Positions 1-8,292 of a DNA stretch of 64,000 nt are shown piece by piece. Below the pieces are notes generated by a model. It worked only from the letters and a program-made list of their open reading frames with translations, was not told the origin of the DNA and ran no database searches. Position 1 is the first letter of the stretch, and every line of letters begins with the position of its first letter. Position numbers and translations under genes: made by a program. This stretch comes from Tepidiforma sp. (GTDB taxonomy: Bacteria; Chloroflexota; Dehalococcoidia; Tepidiformales; Tepidiformaceae), in contig NZ_BPIG01000004.1 of NCBI RefSeq assembly GCF_026003995.1, positions 124,001 through 188,000 of the forward strand, in the 5' to 3' direction.

Positions 1-518
1 ATCGCCAGCGTGGTGCCATCCGCCATAGTGGCGAGGAGGTCGAGCCGCGGCACCGGGCCTGCCAGGAGGTACTCGACCGCCCTGCGAGCATCGGCTTCAT
101 CAGCCCAGAAGCCGTTCGGCCGCCGGTCGAGCGTCACCTTTCGGATGACGGTGCCGGGGGCCACGCCGAGGCGCGTGCAGTCTGTTTCGCCGCGCACCAT
201 GATCGTTTCGCAGGCGACCGACAGGGTGCGAAGGCGGGAGAGCGTCGCTGCCGGGTCGCCGCGGAGGAGCCCATCGAGGGCAGAAGCCGCCGCAGGAGCT
301 TCCTGCTGCAGCCGGGAAAGCGCCCCAACGGGGTCAGCGGGGACTCCGGAGAGAAGGCCGGGCGTAGGCGTCGGGGCTGCAGACACCGGCGGCTGCTCGC
401 TGCTGCCGCTCCTCGCGTTCCAGAGGAGCGCGCCGGCGGCGATGATGACCGCGGCGAGTGCGGCTGCCGTCAGCGCAAGCTGCCGGGGGTGCCTCCACGA
501 GATGTTCGATGAAGCCAT
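1..518 (-). CDS. Membrane-anchored hypothetical protein (3' truncated by window edge)
   Basis: The frame is open from an ATG at 518 to the window edge, so the C-terminus is missing; the ORF track omits it for lack of a stop. The protein starts MASSNISWRHPRQ, followed by one hydrophobic segment (about residues 14-31, LALTAAALAAVIIAAGALL). A short Pro/Thr/Ala linker (VSAAPTPTPG) and a soluble domain with two Cys (SVACETIM, ETDCTRLG) follow. It is read as a signal-anchor protein facing outward. It lies just downstream of the secreted gene at 557-1306, probably in the same transcript. This mirrors the anchored/secreted pairs at 54-57 kb, although gene order is reversed and the soluble domain is not visibly similar to theirs. 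No function is recognised. Confidence 0.6.
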   Translation of the reverse strand, partial: MASSNISWRHPRQLALTAAALAAVIIAAGALLWNARSGSSEQPPVSAAPTPTPGLLSGVPADPVGALSRLQQEAPAAASALDGLLRGDPAATLSRLRTLSVACETIMVRGETDCTRLGVAPGTVIRKVTLDRRPNGFWADEADARRAVEYLLAGPVPRLDLLATMADGTTLA

Positions 519-556
519 GGCGCGGTTCCTTTCGCCGGGCGCCACTGCCCGGCCGC

Positions 557-1306
557 TCAATGTGCTTCGAACGCTGGCGTGTCGGGCGAGCGCCAGCGTA
601 AGGACCAGTTCTGACAGGAGTAGGGAATCCATGACGGGGAATAGCCAACCCCGCCCGACCGGTTGATGGTCGAGCCGACACGATATCCGGGGCACGACGT
701 AGCCGAAGGTCCATGCAGCCCCACTGATTTGCCGCCCATTACCGAACATTCTGAACCGTTCGCCCAGCACGTGTCGTCCGTCTTATCCACGACGGCCACG
801 TACGCTGAGGGCCGCATGGCCATATGAAGGTGGAGCGCGCTCGTCCCACAATACCCCGGATTGGCAACGACGGAAGCAAGCCACTGCCCTGCGGAGCTGA
901 CGGCTGATGTGTACCCGGAGCTCACAGAGGCCGTGGAAACGTGAAGGATGTCAATGTCGTGGTCGTAATCGGTGACCCAGGTCCCTGCGACCAGGCGCTG
1001 CATGCGGGCCCGCACGCGGCAGTCCTCGGCAAGGAAGTACCAGTACCGGACGGGATACGCCTGCGTGACGGGTGCCATCGCCCGGACGTAGACCGGTGTT
1101 GAAAGCGAGAGCGACCCAGAGTAGTCATAGGCTCCGAGGCCCGCGTAGTCGTCGAAATGCAGTCCATAATCAGCAACGGAAGCACCGCCGTTCTGATGGG
1201 CTGGCATTACCCAGACCTGCGTCGCAAGTGCCCCAGCGCTCCGTTCTGCCGTGAACGACGCGAGCGTGACTGTCGCACAAGCAACGATGACAGCCACTCG
1301 CTTCAT
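557..1306 (-). CDS. Secreted protein resembling a degenerate M23 (LytM-like) peptidase
   Basis: A 249-residue protein. The ATG at 1306 is chosen because it gives a clean signal peptide (MKRVAVIVACATVTLASF, then Ala-rich cleavage region) and sits 8 nt after GGAGG. The mature part carries elements in the order seen in M23 metallopeptidases: an aspartate in GAYDYSG followed by TPVYVRAMAPV, then IDILHVS, then GTSALHLHM, which matches the family HxH motif. The histidine normally four residues before the aspartate is absent, so zinc hydrolysis is doubtful and a binding role is possible. Several Cys suggest disulfides outside the cell. It shares this motif pattern with the proteins at 53777-54430 and 55457-56140. 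The M23 assignment is inference from motifs. Confidence 0.6.
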   Translation of the reverse strand: MKRVAVIVACATVTLASFTAERSAGALATQVWVMPAHQNGGASVADYGLHFDDYAGLGAYDYSGSLSLSTPVYVRAMAPVTQAYPVRYWYFLAEDCRVRARMQRLVAGTWVTDYDHDIDILHVSTASVSSGYTSAVSSAGQWLASVVANPGYCGTSALHLHMAMRPSAYVAVVDKTDDTCWANGSECSVMGGKSVGLHGPSATSCPGYRVGSTINRSGGVGYSPSWIPYSCQNWSLRWRSPDTPAFEAH

Positions 1307-1334
1307 GGGCGACCTCCGGTGCATAATTTTCGTC

Positions 1335-1362
1335 ATGCTAGCCACAAATTGGGGGGGGTCAA
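1335..1362 (-). promoter_or_regulatory. Putative promoter with poly-C tract in spacer
   Basis: On the minus strand TTGACC (1357-1362) is followed by a 16-nt spacer that begins with C residues (total run of 8 C, two of them in the -35) and then TAGCAT (1335-1340). The start codon of the secreted gene lies 28 nt further on. The same arrangement occurs at 55289-55315 and 56984-57011. Confidence 0.5.
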
Positions 1363-1410
1363 GGGCTCGGCAACGGTGAGCGAGGGGCGCCGGCAGCGGG
1401 CGCTGGCCCC

Positions 1411-1440
1411 TTGACAACCCTTAGCCCAAGGCGAACGATA
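1411..1440 (+). promoter_or_regulatory. Promoter of the riboflavin operon
   Basis: A perfect -35 TTGACA lies at 1411-1416. The -10 is less clear: AACGAT at 17 nt spacing or GATACA slightly later. Transcription would start just before the FMN riboswitch (1449). It diverges from the minus-strand poly-C promoter 50 nt to the left. Confidence 0.5.
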
Positions 1441-1448
1441 CAGGTGAT

Positions 1449-1574
1449 GTTCTCGGGGCGGGGTGCAATTCCCCACCGGCGGTGAGAGCCCGCGACCCCC
1501 GAGCCGCTGGCGCGGCGAGGGGCTGACCCGGTGGAATCCCGGGGCCGACGGTAACAGTCCGGATGGGAGAGAAC
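1449..1574 (+). promoter_or_regulatory. FMN riboswitch (RFN element)
   Basis: The element has the conserved RFN blocks: GGGGTGCAATTCCCCACCGG, then AGCCCGCGA, then GGGGCCGACGGTAACAGTCC and GGATGGGAGAGAAC. The outer helix P1 is closed by GTTCTC (1449-1454) pairing perfectly with GAGAAC (1569-1574). RFN elements bind FMN and repress riboflavin genes, and this one precedes ribE-ribBA-ribH. There is no clear U-tract terminator after it, so translational sequestration of the ribE Shine-Dalgarno is possible. Confidence 0.93.
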
Positions 1575-1728
1575 AGGGCTGGCGCTGCGCTATGCGCGGC
1601 GCCGGTCGGCGGTCGCCGTCGTATGCCCGTCTGCCCCGGGGAGATCGCGACTACGGACCCGGGGGCCAGGCATCGATGGCAGCAGCGCAAGGTGACATCA
1701 GCCATCCGGCGGGCGAGGGGCACGGCTG
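1575..1728 (+). other. Riboswitch expression platform / ribE leader
   Basis: About 150 nt of non-coding leader between the RFN aptamer and ribE. It contains GC-rich complementary stretches (e.g. GCCCCGGGG, ACCCGGGGGCC) and ends with GAGGGG about 8 nt before the ATG as Shine-Dalgarno. With the riboswitch and promoters, this accounts for the whole 1307-1728 gap between genes. Confidence 0.5.
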
Positions 1729-2325
1729 ATGTTCACGGGAATCATCGAAGAGGTTGGCGAGGTGGTGGAGGCGGGCGAGGGGACGCTGCGCATCCGCGCA
1801 CCGCTCATCCTGCAGGACACGAAGCTCGGCGACTCGATTGCCATCAACGGGGTGGACCTGACGGTGGCGGAGATCGCGGGCGACACGTTCTTCGCGAACC
1901 TGATGCCGGAGACGTACCGGCGGAGCAACCTCGGCGAGCTGCGGCCGGGCGACCGGGTGAACCTGGAGCGCTCGTGCCGGCCGACCGACCGGCTGAGCGG
2001 CCACATCGTGCGCGGGGTCGTTGAAGGCACGGGGACGATCGATTCGTTCACGCCGGAGGGCGACGCCGTCATCGTGAGGGTGCGGGCCCCGCGCGAGCTG
2101 CTCAGGTACATGGTGGTGAAGGGGCCGGTCTGCATCGACGGCATCAGCCTGACCATCATCGCAAAGGACTCGGAGAGCTTCTCTGTCTCGCTGGTGCAGT
2201 ACACGCAGGAGCACACGAACCTCGTCGGCCGGAAGCCGGGCGACCGGGTGAACCTGGAGACGGACATCATGGCGCGCTACATCGATGCCCTGCTGGAAGC
2301 GCGCGCGCAGGAGGCAGACCGATGA
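1729..2325 (+). CDS. ribE: Riboflavin synthase, alpha subunit
   Basis: A 198-residue protein that dismutates two 6,7-dimethyl-8-ribityllumazines into riboflavin plus the pyrimidine precursor. The signature [10 protein letters not shown] opens the first lumazine-binding repeat. [13 protein letters not shown] and the terminal [20 protein letters not shown] belong to the domain boundary and the second repeat. Length fits the family (about 200-215). It is the first gene after the FMN riboswitch, and its TGA overlaps the ATG of ribBA (ATGA), indicating translational coupling. Confidence 0.95.
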   Translation: MFTGIIEEVGEVVEAGEGTLRIRAPLILQDTKLGDSIAINGVDLTVAEIAGDTFFANLMPETYRRSNLGELRPGDRVNLERSCRPTDRLSGHIVRGVVEGTGTIDSFTPEGDAVIVRVRAPRELLRYMVVKGPVCIDGISLTIIAKDSESFSVSLVQYTQEHTNLVGRKPGDRVNLETDIMARYIDALLEARAQEADR

Positions 2326-3569
2326 CGGAGCGCGACCCGGTGATGGCGACAGTGCCGGAAGCGATCGAGGAGTACCGGCGCGGGAAGTTCGTGATCATCA
2401 CGGACGACGAGGACCGGGAGAACGAGGGCGACCTCTGCATCGCGGCGCAGTTCGTGACGCCGGACCACATCAACTTCATGGCGAAGTACGGCCGCGGGCT
2501 GATCTGCTGTTCGCTGACGGAGGAGCGGTGCGATCAGCTGCAGCTGCCGCTGATGGTGGACCCGCGGTCGAACACGTCCGGCTTCGGGACGCCGTTCACG
2601 GTTTCAGTCGAAGCGCGGACGGGGGTGACGACCGGGATCAGCGCGGCGGACCGGGCGCGGACGGTGCAGGTGCTGATCGACCCGGCGACGCGGCCGGAGG
2701 ACCTCGCGCGGCCGGGGCACATGTTCCCGCTGCGGGCGCGGAAGGGCGGCGTGCTGGTGCGGGCCGGGCAGACGGAGGCGAGCGTCGACCTCGCGAAGCT
2801 GGCGGGGCTGTACCCGGCGGCCGTCATCTGCGAGATCATGAAGATGGACGGCGAGATGGCGCGGATGCCGGACCTGAAACGGTTCGCGCGGCGCCACGGG
2901 CTGCGCATCGTGACGGTGAACGACATCATCCGCTACCGGCTGCGGACGGAGCGGCTGGTGACACGGGTGGCGGAGACGCGGCTGCCGACGCCCTACGGAG
3001 AGATGATGATCCTCGGGTACAAGGCCGAGGGGCAGCCGGACGAGCACGTCGCGCTGGTGAAGGGCGAGATCGACCCGGAGAAGCCGACGCTGGTGCGCGT
3101 GCACGACCAGTGCGTGACGGGCGACGTCTTCGGCTCGCTGCGGTGCGACTGCGGGGAGCAGAAGGACAAGGCGCTGAAGATGATCGCCGAGGAAGGCGGC
3201 GTCTTCCTCTACATGCGGCAGGAGGGGCGCGGCATCGGCCTGCACAATAAGCTCCGGACCTATGAGCTGCAGGAGCGCGGGCTGGACACGGTGGACGCGA
3301 ATCTCGCGCTCGGGTTCCCGGCGGACCGGCGGGATTACGGCATCGGGATGCAGATCCTGCGGGACATCGGCGTGAGCAAGATGCGGCTGATTACGAACAA
3401 CCCCGCGAAGCGCGCCGGGCTCGAAGCGTATGGGCTGGAGGTGGTGGAGCGGGTGCCGATCGTGACGACGCCCAACCCGCACAACATCCGGTACCTCGAG
3501 ACGAAGCGGCAGCGGATGGGCCACCTGCTCGACGGGCTGGAGTCGCTGGTCGTGGAGGGCGGCGTATGA
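2322..3569 (+). CDS. ribBA: Bifunctional 3,4-dihydroxy-2-butanone 4-phosphate synthase / GTP cyclohydrolase II
   Basis: A 415-residue fusion giving both early inputs of riboflavin synthesis. The N-terminal RibB half (about 1-210) converts ribulose 5-phosphate and shows [10 protein letters not shown] and [11 protein letters not shown]. The C-terminal RibA half (about 215-410) opens GTP and shows the zinc cysteines in [25 protein letters not shown] and ITNNPAK. All key motifs are intact. It overlaps ribE and ribH by four bases each. The operon contains no ribD. A RibD-type reductase lies at 61.6 kb, and the deaminase is not in the window. Confidence 0.96.
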   Translation: MTERDPVMATVPEAIEEYRRGKFVIITDDEDRENEGDLCIAAQFVTPDHINFMAKYGRGLICCSLTEERCDQLQLPLMVDPRSNTSGFGTPFTVSVEARTGVTTGISAADRARTVQVLIDPATRPEDLARPGHMFPLRARKGGVLVRAGQTEASVDLAKLAGLYPAAVICEIMKMDGEMARMPDLKRFARRHGLRIVTVNDIIRYRLRTERLVTRVAETRLPTPYGEMMILGYKAEGQPDEHVALVKGEIDPEKPTLVRVHDQCVTGDVFGSLRCDCGEQKDKALKMIAEEGGVFLYMRQEGRGIGLHNKLRTYELQERGLDTVDANLALGFPADRRDYGIGMQILRDIGVSKMRLITNNPAKRAGLEAYGLEVVERVPIVTTPNPHNIRYLETKRQRMGHLLDGLESLVVEGGV

Positions 3570-4036
3570 GCCGCGTGCTCGAAGGGGCGCTCGACGGCGT
3601 CGGCCTGCGCGTCTGCATCGTCGTGTCGCGGTGGAACGAGTTCGTGACGCGGCGGCTGCTGGAGGGCGCGGAGAAGGTGCTGCGCGAGCGCGGGCTGGCC
3701 GACGACGCGGTGACGGTCGCGTGGGTGCCGGGGGCGTTCGAACTGCCGACGGCGGCGACGTGGGCAGCGTCGTCGGGGCGGTTCGACGCCGTCATCTGCC
3801 TTGGCGCGGTCATCCGCGGCGAGACGGCGCACTTCGAGTACGTGGCCGGGGGCGCGGCGGAGGGCATCCGGCAGGCGGCGCAGTCCACCGGGGTGCCTGT
3901 CATCTTCGGCGTGCTCACGGTGGATACGGTCGAGCAGGCGCTTTCGCGGACGGGCGGCAAGGACGGCCACAAGGGCGAGGAGGCGGCGCAGGCGGCGATC
4001 GAGATGGCGAATCTGCGGAAGCTGCTGACCGCCTGA
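3566..4036 (+). CDS. ribH: 6,7-dimethyl-8-ribityllumazine synthase
   Basis: A 156-residue lumazine synthase that condenses the ribityl-pyrimidine with dihydroxybutanone phosphate to make the riboflavin synthase substrate. Family motifs are VVSRWNEFVT, WVPGAFELP, GAVIRGETAHFEYV, IFGVLTVDTVEQA and HKGEEAA. The histidine in ETAHFEYV corresponds to the catalytic one. It is the last gene of the riboswitch-controlled operon, beginning inside the ribBA stop codon (ATGA). Its 3' end is convergent with the lipoprotein gene 12 nt away. Confidence 0.96.
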   Translation: MSRVLEGALDGVGLRVCIVVSRWNEFVTRRLLEGAEKVLRERGLADDAVTVAWVPGAFELPTAATWAASSGRFDAVICLGAVIRGETAHFEYVAGGAAEGIRQAAQSTGVPVIFGVLTVDTVEQALSRTGGKDGHKGEEAAQAAIEMANLRKLLTA

Positions 4037-4042
4037 AGCAGC

Positions 4043-4058
4043 GCCCGCTACAGCGGGC
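4043..4058. terminator. Short inverted repeat between convergent genes
   Basis: GCCCGCT-AC-AGCGGGC can form a tight GC hairpin between the convergent ribH and lipoprotein 3' ends, overlapping the latter's stop. There is no T-tract on either side, so a bidirectional terminator is only a suggestion. Confidence 0.3.
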
Positions 4059-5292
4059 AGACATCCCGGTAGGTATAGGCCGGGTTGGCGTAGCCGTGGT
4101 CCATGAGCCGCTGGACGTAGCCTGGGGTATCGATGCCGGGGCCAGTCGTTGCGAGGTAGCGGGTGGCTTCGAGGCAGCCGCCGGTGACGGATTCGCGCTC
4201 CTGGTAGCCCTTGCGGAAGGCCTCGGCGGCGTTGAGGAAGACGGGTTCTTTCGCCTCGCGGATGACCCGGTCGATGGCGGGGTTGGCGTCCTCGCCGCTG
4301 GCGGCGGTGGCGACGGCGATGCGGAAGAGGGCGTAGCTGACGAGGGCCTCGCGGGATTCGCCGCGGCCGTTTTCGAACTTCCAGTCGCGGAGGGTGCGGT
4401 CGGCGATGGCCCGTTCGTAGGCGGCGATGGCCTCGCGCCACTGGCCGCGTTCGAAGAGGGCATCGGCATCGACGATGGCGTGGAAGAGGAACACGGGCGG
4501 GTCGAGTTCGACTTCGAGGGCGGTGAACCGGCCGCGGGAGAGGGTGTAGCGGTAGCTCCCGCCGCGGTTCGGGCCGGCGGCGAGGCTGCTGGCGGGCTGG
4601 TTGTGGAGGACGATCGCGGTCGCGGCGCCTTCGCCTTCGAACGCGACGCGGTCGATGGCCGCGATGCCCTGGTCGGCGGGGCCGATATCGCGCCAGGTCG
4701 CGCCGTCCCAGGTGTAGACGCGGACGAGGCTGGCGCAGCGGCTGGCGGTGCAGAGATTCTCGAGGAAAGCGACTTCTGGGCGGGGCTGGCCGTCGCGGTC
4801 GGCGATGGAGAACAGAGCGCGGCCGAGGATGGAGGTATCGGCGGCGCCCGGCGGGCTGAGGGCGACGAAGCCGGGGGCTGTCGTGAGGCTCACGAGGACG
4901 ACGCCGGGGTAGGGGCCGACCGGGGCGGGCTGGCTGAGCGGCAGCAGGACGGCGGTATCGGGCGCGAGGTCGCCGTCGATGTCGGCCTGGAGGCAGGCGA
5001 TCTGCCAGCGGTCGGCGACGGCGGGGCTGCACGCGCCGATGGTGCGCTCGAGGCGGTCGAGGGCGGCGCGTGCCCCCGGGATATCACGCGGGGGCGGTCC
5101 GACGGGGTCGGGGGTCGGGGTCGGGACGGGCGAGGGACTGAAGGGGACCGGGGAAGCGGTTTCGGCCAGGGAGGGGATGGGCGTGGCAGCCGGCTCACCG
5201 CTGGCGCAGGCGCAGCCGGCAGCGAGGAGCGGCAGCACCAGGAGCAGCAGGGCCGTCAGGGCGCGGGGGTGAGGTAGTTTTCGACCGCCCAT
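4048..5292 (-). CDS. Lipoprotein with TPR-like C-terminal part
   Basis: A 414-residue protein with a textbook lipoprotein signal: hydrophobic LLLLVLPLLAAGC, lipobox LAAGC, Cys27. A Thr/Pro/Ala-rich linker follows. The middle part (DRWQIACLQADIDGDLAPDT, later DRDGQPRPEV) looks like FG-GAP/VCBS-type calcium-loop sequence. The C-terminal 140 residues are helical and Ala-rich (WREAIAAYERAIADRTLRDW), resembling tetratricopeptide repeats. The ATG at 5292 overlaps the end of the upstream zinc-finger/SH3 gene by 37 nt, suggesting co-expression and perhaps joint action at the envelope. No enzyme motif is seen, and the function is unknown. Confidence 0.7.
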   Translation of the reverse strand: MGGRKLPHPRALTALLLLVLPLLAAGCACASGEPAATPIPSLAETASPVPFSPSPVPTPTPDPVGPPPRDIPGARAALDRLERTIGACSPAVADRWQIACLQADIDGDLAPDTAVLLPLSQPAPVGPYPGVVLVSLTTAPGFVALSPPGAADTSILGRALFSIADRDGQPRPEVAFLENLCTASRCASLVRVYTWDGATWRDIGPADQGIAAIDRVAFEGEGAATAIVLHNQPASSLAAGPNRGGSYRYTLSRGRFTALEVELDPPVFLFHAIVDADALFERGQWREAIAAYERAIADRTLRDWKFENGRGESREALVSYALFRIAVATAASGEDANPAIDRVIREAKEPVFLNAAEAFRKGYQERESVTGGCLEATRYLATTGPGIDTPGYVQRLMDHGYANPAYTYRDVCPL

Positions 5293-6188
5293 CCTTCACC
5301 CAGCGATGTCTGGACTTTCCACCATGTGAAGTTCCCGGCCTGCTGCGGCCCGCCGGTGACGCGGACTTCGGCGCCGTCCTGGAGGCAGACGATGGCGTCG
5401 TTTTCGGTGCCGGGGCTGGTGCGGACGTTCAGGCAATCGCCGGTGCCGGTGACGAGGAGGCGCTGGCCAGCCGTGAAGCGGCCCGGTCCGACGGAGGCGG
5501 TCGCGGCAGGGGTTGGCGACCCGGCCGGGGAGGGCGAGGGGGATGGGGTGGCGAAGGCGGGCGGCGTCGGCGTCGGGCCTTGCTGGCTGCCGGCGGCCGG
5601 GGTGGGCGACGCGGCGGGGGAGGCGGCGCCATCGCCGGTGACCTGCCCGGCGGCCCAGATCAGGCCGAAGGCGACGCCGATGGCAAGGAGCACGGCGGCC
5701 GGGACATACCAGTAGCCGAGCCACCGGTGGCGGTCATAGATGCGGGGGAGGGGCTTGCGGGGCAGGGGCTCGTCGCGCGGGGGCTGATAGCGGCGCGGCC
5801 CGCTGCCGATGGGCGGCGCGACGTCTTCGGGCAGCTGGCGGCGGACGAAGCCCGCGCCGATGACCGGCTCGGGCGAGGCTGCGGTCGGCCGGGGCGGCTC
5901 GGGCTCGCGCGGCGGCGACTGGGGAAAGGGAATGGGTCCCGGGGCGGGGTGTTGCGCGGTGCGGGTGCCTTCGCCGGGGTGCGGGGCCGGCTCGCCGGGC
6001 GGCCGCGAAGCGCCGGGGTAGGCCATGGCCTGGGGCGTGGACTGGTGGGGGTTCTGCGTGGCGCAGCCGTTATTCGCGACCCAGCAGCCGGGATGATGCA
6101 GCACGCCGCAGCCGGTGCAGCGGAGCACCGCCTCGCCGTCGTCGAATGCGCGGTCACACAGGGGGCAAAATCGCTGTTGGACGCTCAA
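5256..6188 (-). CDS. RING-like zinc finger - transmembrane - SH3 protein
   Basis: A 310-residue protein starting at TTG 6188, with no upstream in-frame ATG. The N-terminus (residues 8-45) has a Cys/His cluster CPLC, CTGC, LHHPGCW, spaced as in prokaryotic RING/treble-clef fingers. A long Pro-rich cytoplasmic stretch follows, then one transmembrane helix (about 160-180, YVPAAVLLAIGVAFGLIW) and a Pro/Ser/Thr linker. The C-terminal SH3 domain (about 240-310, CLNVRTSPGTENDAIV, GEGWAVENYL) presumably binds cell-wall material outside. The architecture links a cytoplasmic zinc module with an outside wall-binding module. It overlaps the lipoprotein gene, so the two probably form one operon. Confidence 0.7.
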   Translation of the reverse strand: MSVQQRFCPLCDRAFDDGEAVLRCTGCGVLHHPGCWVANNGCATQNPHQSTPQAMAYPGASRPPGEPAPHPGEGTRTAQHPAPGPIPFPQSPPREPEPPRPTAASPEPVIGAGFVRRQLPEDVAPPIGSGPRRYQPPRDEPLPRKPLPRIYDRHRWLGYWYVPAAVLLAIGVAFGLIWAAGQVTGDGAASPAASPTPAAGSQQGPTPTPPAFATPSPSPSPAGSPTPAATASVGPGRFTAGQRLLVTGTGDCLNVRTSPGTENDAIVCLQDGAEVRVTGGPQQAGNFTWWKVQTSLGEGWAVENYLTPAP

Positions 6189-6273
6189 GCTGGGACCCCG
6201 GGGCGCCTCCCAGTATCGGTGTCGCGATCGGCTTCTTCAAGACGAAACGCCGGCCGGGCGCGAAAAGTTCCGT

Positions 6274-7188
6274 TCAGGCGGTCAACCGCCGTGTAAATTC
6301 TTCGACTTCGTCGAACGACGGAAGGGAGGCGGCGGCGCCGGGGCGCGTGCAGGCGAGCGCGGCGGCCCGGCAGGCGTAGGCTGCCGCCGCTTCGAGGGGC
6401 CCGCCGGCAGCGAGTCGGACAGCGAGCGCGCCGCAGAAGGCGTCGCCGGCGCCGACGGTGTCGACGGCCTCGACGCGCGGGGCCGGGACGCGCCGCACGC
6501 CGGAGTCGCTCTCGATGAGCGCTCCGCGCTCGCCAAGGGTGATGACGACGGCAGACGGCCCGAGGGCGCGGAGGGCTGCAGCCTGCGTTTCGAGCGGTGC
6601 GCCGGCGGCGCCGGAGAGGGCGGCGGCCTCGATTTCGTTGGGGACGAGGAGGTCGGCGAGGGCGAACACCTCGCCCGGGTGGGGTGCGACCGGCGCGGGG
6701 TTGAGGATGGTGCGCACGCCGGCCGCGCGGGCGATGCGGAGGGCGGCGAGGGTGGCCTCGGGCGCGACTTCGAACTGGACGAGGAGGACGTCGACGGCTT
6801 CGATGACGGCCCGGGCGGCCTCGATATCGGGCGGCGCGAGGGCGAGGTTCGCGCGCGGGAGGGCGTAGATGAGGTTCGAACCATCGTCGAAGACGACGGG
6901 AACGGCGACGCCGGTGCCTTCGCCGCCGAGGCGGCGCACGAAGCCGGTTTCGATGCCGTCGGCGGCGAGGCTGGCGAGGATGGCCTCGCCAAAAGCGTCA
7001 GCGCCGACGGCGCCGATCATCGCGACCCGGGCGCCGAGACGGGCGGCGGCAGCGGCCTGGTTGCCGCCCTTTCCGCCGACGAAGGTCGCGAAGGAGCGGC
7101 CGATGAGGGATTCGCCGGGCATCGCCGGGCGCGGGGCGCGGACGACGAGGTCCATCATGAGGGAGCCGACGACCGCGATCCGGACCAC
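6274..7188 (-). CDS. rbsK: Ribokinase (PfkB family sugar kinase)
   Basis: A 304-residue PfkB-family kinase, probably phosphorylating D-ribose to ribose 5-phosphate. The N-terminal signature FVGGKGGNQAAAAARLG is characteristic of ribokinase, and the C-terminal DTVGAGDAFCGAL holds the anion hole and catalytic Asp. The NPAPV motif is also ribokinase-like. GTG at 7188 is chosen because it gives the canonical start VRIAVVGSLMMDL. The longer ORF in the track has no similarity upstream. No classical Shine-Dalgarno precedes it, so leaderless expression is possible. It is divergent from the FMN reductase gene. A transport or rbs operon is not present nearby. Confidence 0.85.
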   Translation of the reverse strand: MVRIAVVGSLMMDLVVRAPRPAMPGESLIGRSFATFVGGKGGNQAAAAARLGARVAMIGAVGADAFGEAILASLAADGIETGFVRRLGGEGTGVAVPVVFDDGSNLIYALPRANLALAPPDIEAARAVIEAVDVLLVQFEVAPEATLAALRIARAAGVRTILNPAPVAPHPGEVFALADLLVPNEIEAAALSGAAGAPLETQAAALRALGPSAVVITLGERGALIESDSGVRRVPAPRVEAVDTVGAGDAFCGALAVRLAAGGPLEAAAAYACRAAALACTRPGAAASLPSFDEVEEFTRRLTA

Positions 7189-7243
7189 GGGAGGAGTGTA
7201 GCGCGGCTCGCGCGGGAGCCGCCGGGCGCGTAGGCTCCGGGGC

Positions 7244-7792
7244 ATGGTTCGGATTCTTGGCATCAACGGGGCGATTCGGCCGGGGAGCACGGCCGACCGC
7301 GCGCTGCAGCACGTGCTCGGGCTGCTGACGGCGGACGGCGCGGCGTGCGAGACGTTCGACATCGGGACGCTGCCGCTGCTGGACGGGCGGCCGACGGACC
7401 AGCTGCCGCCGAGCGTGGCGGCATGGCGGGAGGCGTGCCGGGCGGCCGACGGCTTCGTCATCGCGACGCCTTCGTACCACGGCGCGATGCCGGGCGGGCT
7501 GAAGAACGCGCTGGACTTCATCGACGCGCCGGAGGCGGGCGGGAAGCCGTTTCTCGTCGTGGCGGTGGCCGGCGGCGATGCGGAGCCCGCGGCCACGGAC
7601 GTGACGCGGGTGATGCGGCACATCGGCGGGGTAGCCGGCGGGCCGAACGTCGTGGTCTCGCGCGCCGGCGAGGCATGGGGCAAAGGCATCGAGCCGGCGA
7701 GCCCGGCGGCCGCCGACCTCGCGCGGCGGGCGGCCGAGGCGCTCCTCGCGCTCTGCCGGCTGCGGGCCGAGGGGCGGCTGCCGGGGCCGTGA
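7244..7792 (+). CDS. NAD(P)H-dependent FMN reductase family protein
   Basis: A 182-residue flavodoxin-fold reductase of the NADPH-dependent FMN/azo-reductase family. The N-terminal ILGINGAIRPGSTADRAL is the phosphate-binding loop for FMN, and TPSYHGAMPGGLKNALDFID is the highly conserved flavin-contact motif. The electron acceptor cannot be told from sequence (flavin, quinone, chromate or azo compounds are known for relatives). Its stop codon overlaps the GTG start of the Nudix gene (GTGA), so the two are co-translated. It is divergent from ribokinase with about 55 nt between starts. Confidence 0.85.
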   Translation: MVRILGINGAIRPGSTADRALQHVLGLLTADGAACETFDIGTLPLLDGRPTDQLPPSVAAWREACRAADGFVIATPSYHGAMPGGLKNALDFIDAPEAGGKPFLVVAVAGGDAEPAATDVTRVMRHIGGVAGGPNVVVSRAGEAWGKGIEPASPAAADLARRAAEALLALCRLRAEGRLPGP

Positions 7793-8292
7793 GCGGCTGG
7801 CGCTTCTGCCCGGCCTGCGGCGAACAGCGGCCGGCAGGGCTGGATGACCCGGCGAGCCCGTGCCCGGCCTGCAGCTACCGGGAGGCGCGGTACCCGGGCG
7901 TCGGCGTGGCCGTCATCGTCAGGGATACGCAGGGACGAGTGCTGCTGGGGCGGCGCGCCGGCGGCCGGCGGGCAGGGCTGTGGTGCATCCCCTGCGGACG
8001 GCTGGAGTGGGGAGAGGAGGTGCGGGCGGCGGCCATCCGCGAGTTCCGGGAAGAGACGGGCCTCGAGGTCGAGCTATCCGGCGTGTACGAGGTGCACAGC
8101 AACTTCCACGACCCAGACCGGCTGACGGTCGGCATCTGGTTTTCGGGCAGGGTGACTGGCGGCGAGCTGCACCCGGCCGACGGCGAGCTGAGCGAGCTGG
8201 GGTGGTTCGACCCGGCTCAGCCGCCGGAGCTGGCGTTCCCGACGGACGCGCTGGTGCTGCGCCGCCTCGCGATGGAAGGCCACGGCCAGTAG
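7789..8292 (+). CDS. Zinc-ribbon Nudix hydrolase
   Basis: A 167-residue protein with an N-terminal zinc ribbon (CPACGEQ and CPACSY, residues 6-25) and a full Nudix box (G-x5-E-x7-REFREETGL). Nudix enzymes cleave nucleoside diphosphates linked to another moiety. The zinc ribbon resembles NudC/ADP-ribose-type members, but the substrate is not defined. GTG at 7789 is chosen because it overlaps the preceding stop and keeps the zinc ribbon. The longer track ORF upstream is a shadow of the FMN reductase. The 3' end overlaps the convergent SodX-like gene by about 75 nt. Confidence 0.85.
   Translation: MSGWRFCPACGEQRPAGLDDPASPCPACSYREARYPGVGVAVIVRDTQGRVLLGRRAGGRRAGLWCIPCGRLEWGEEVRAAAIREFREETGLEVELSGVYEVHSNFHDPDRLTVGIWFSGRVTGGELHPADGELSELGWFDPAQPPELAFPTDALVLRRLAMEGHGQ

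Noticed and set aside
10-666. 218-codon plus-strand ORF at the left edge
   Set aside because: Antisense to an open minus-strand frame with a clear membrane anchor and linker; the plus-strand product is Arg/Ser-rich without features.
3335-5032. 565-codon Arg/Pro-rich minus-strand ORF
   Set aside because: Runs antisense to ribBA-ribH and out of frame with the lipoprotein; Arg/Pro-rich composition is typical of shadow frames.
7345-7788. Upstream extension of the Nudix ORF to 7345
   Set aside because: This frame lies inside the FMN reductase gene and has no similarity to Nudix proteins; the zinc ribbon starts at the GTG at 7789.
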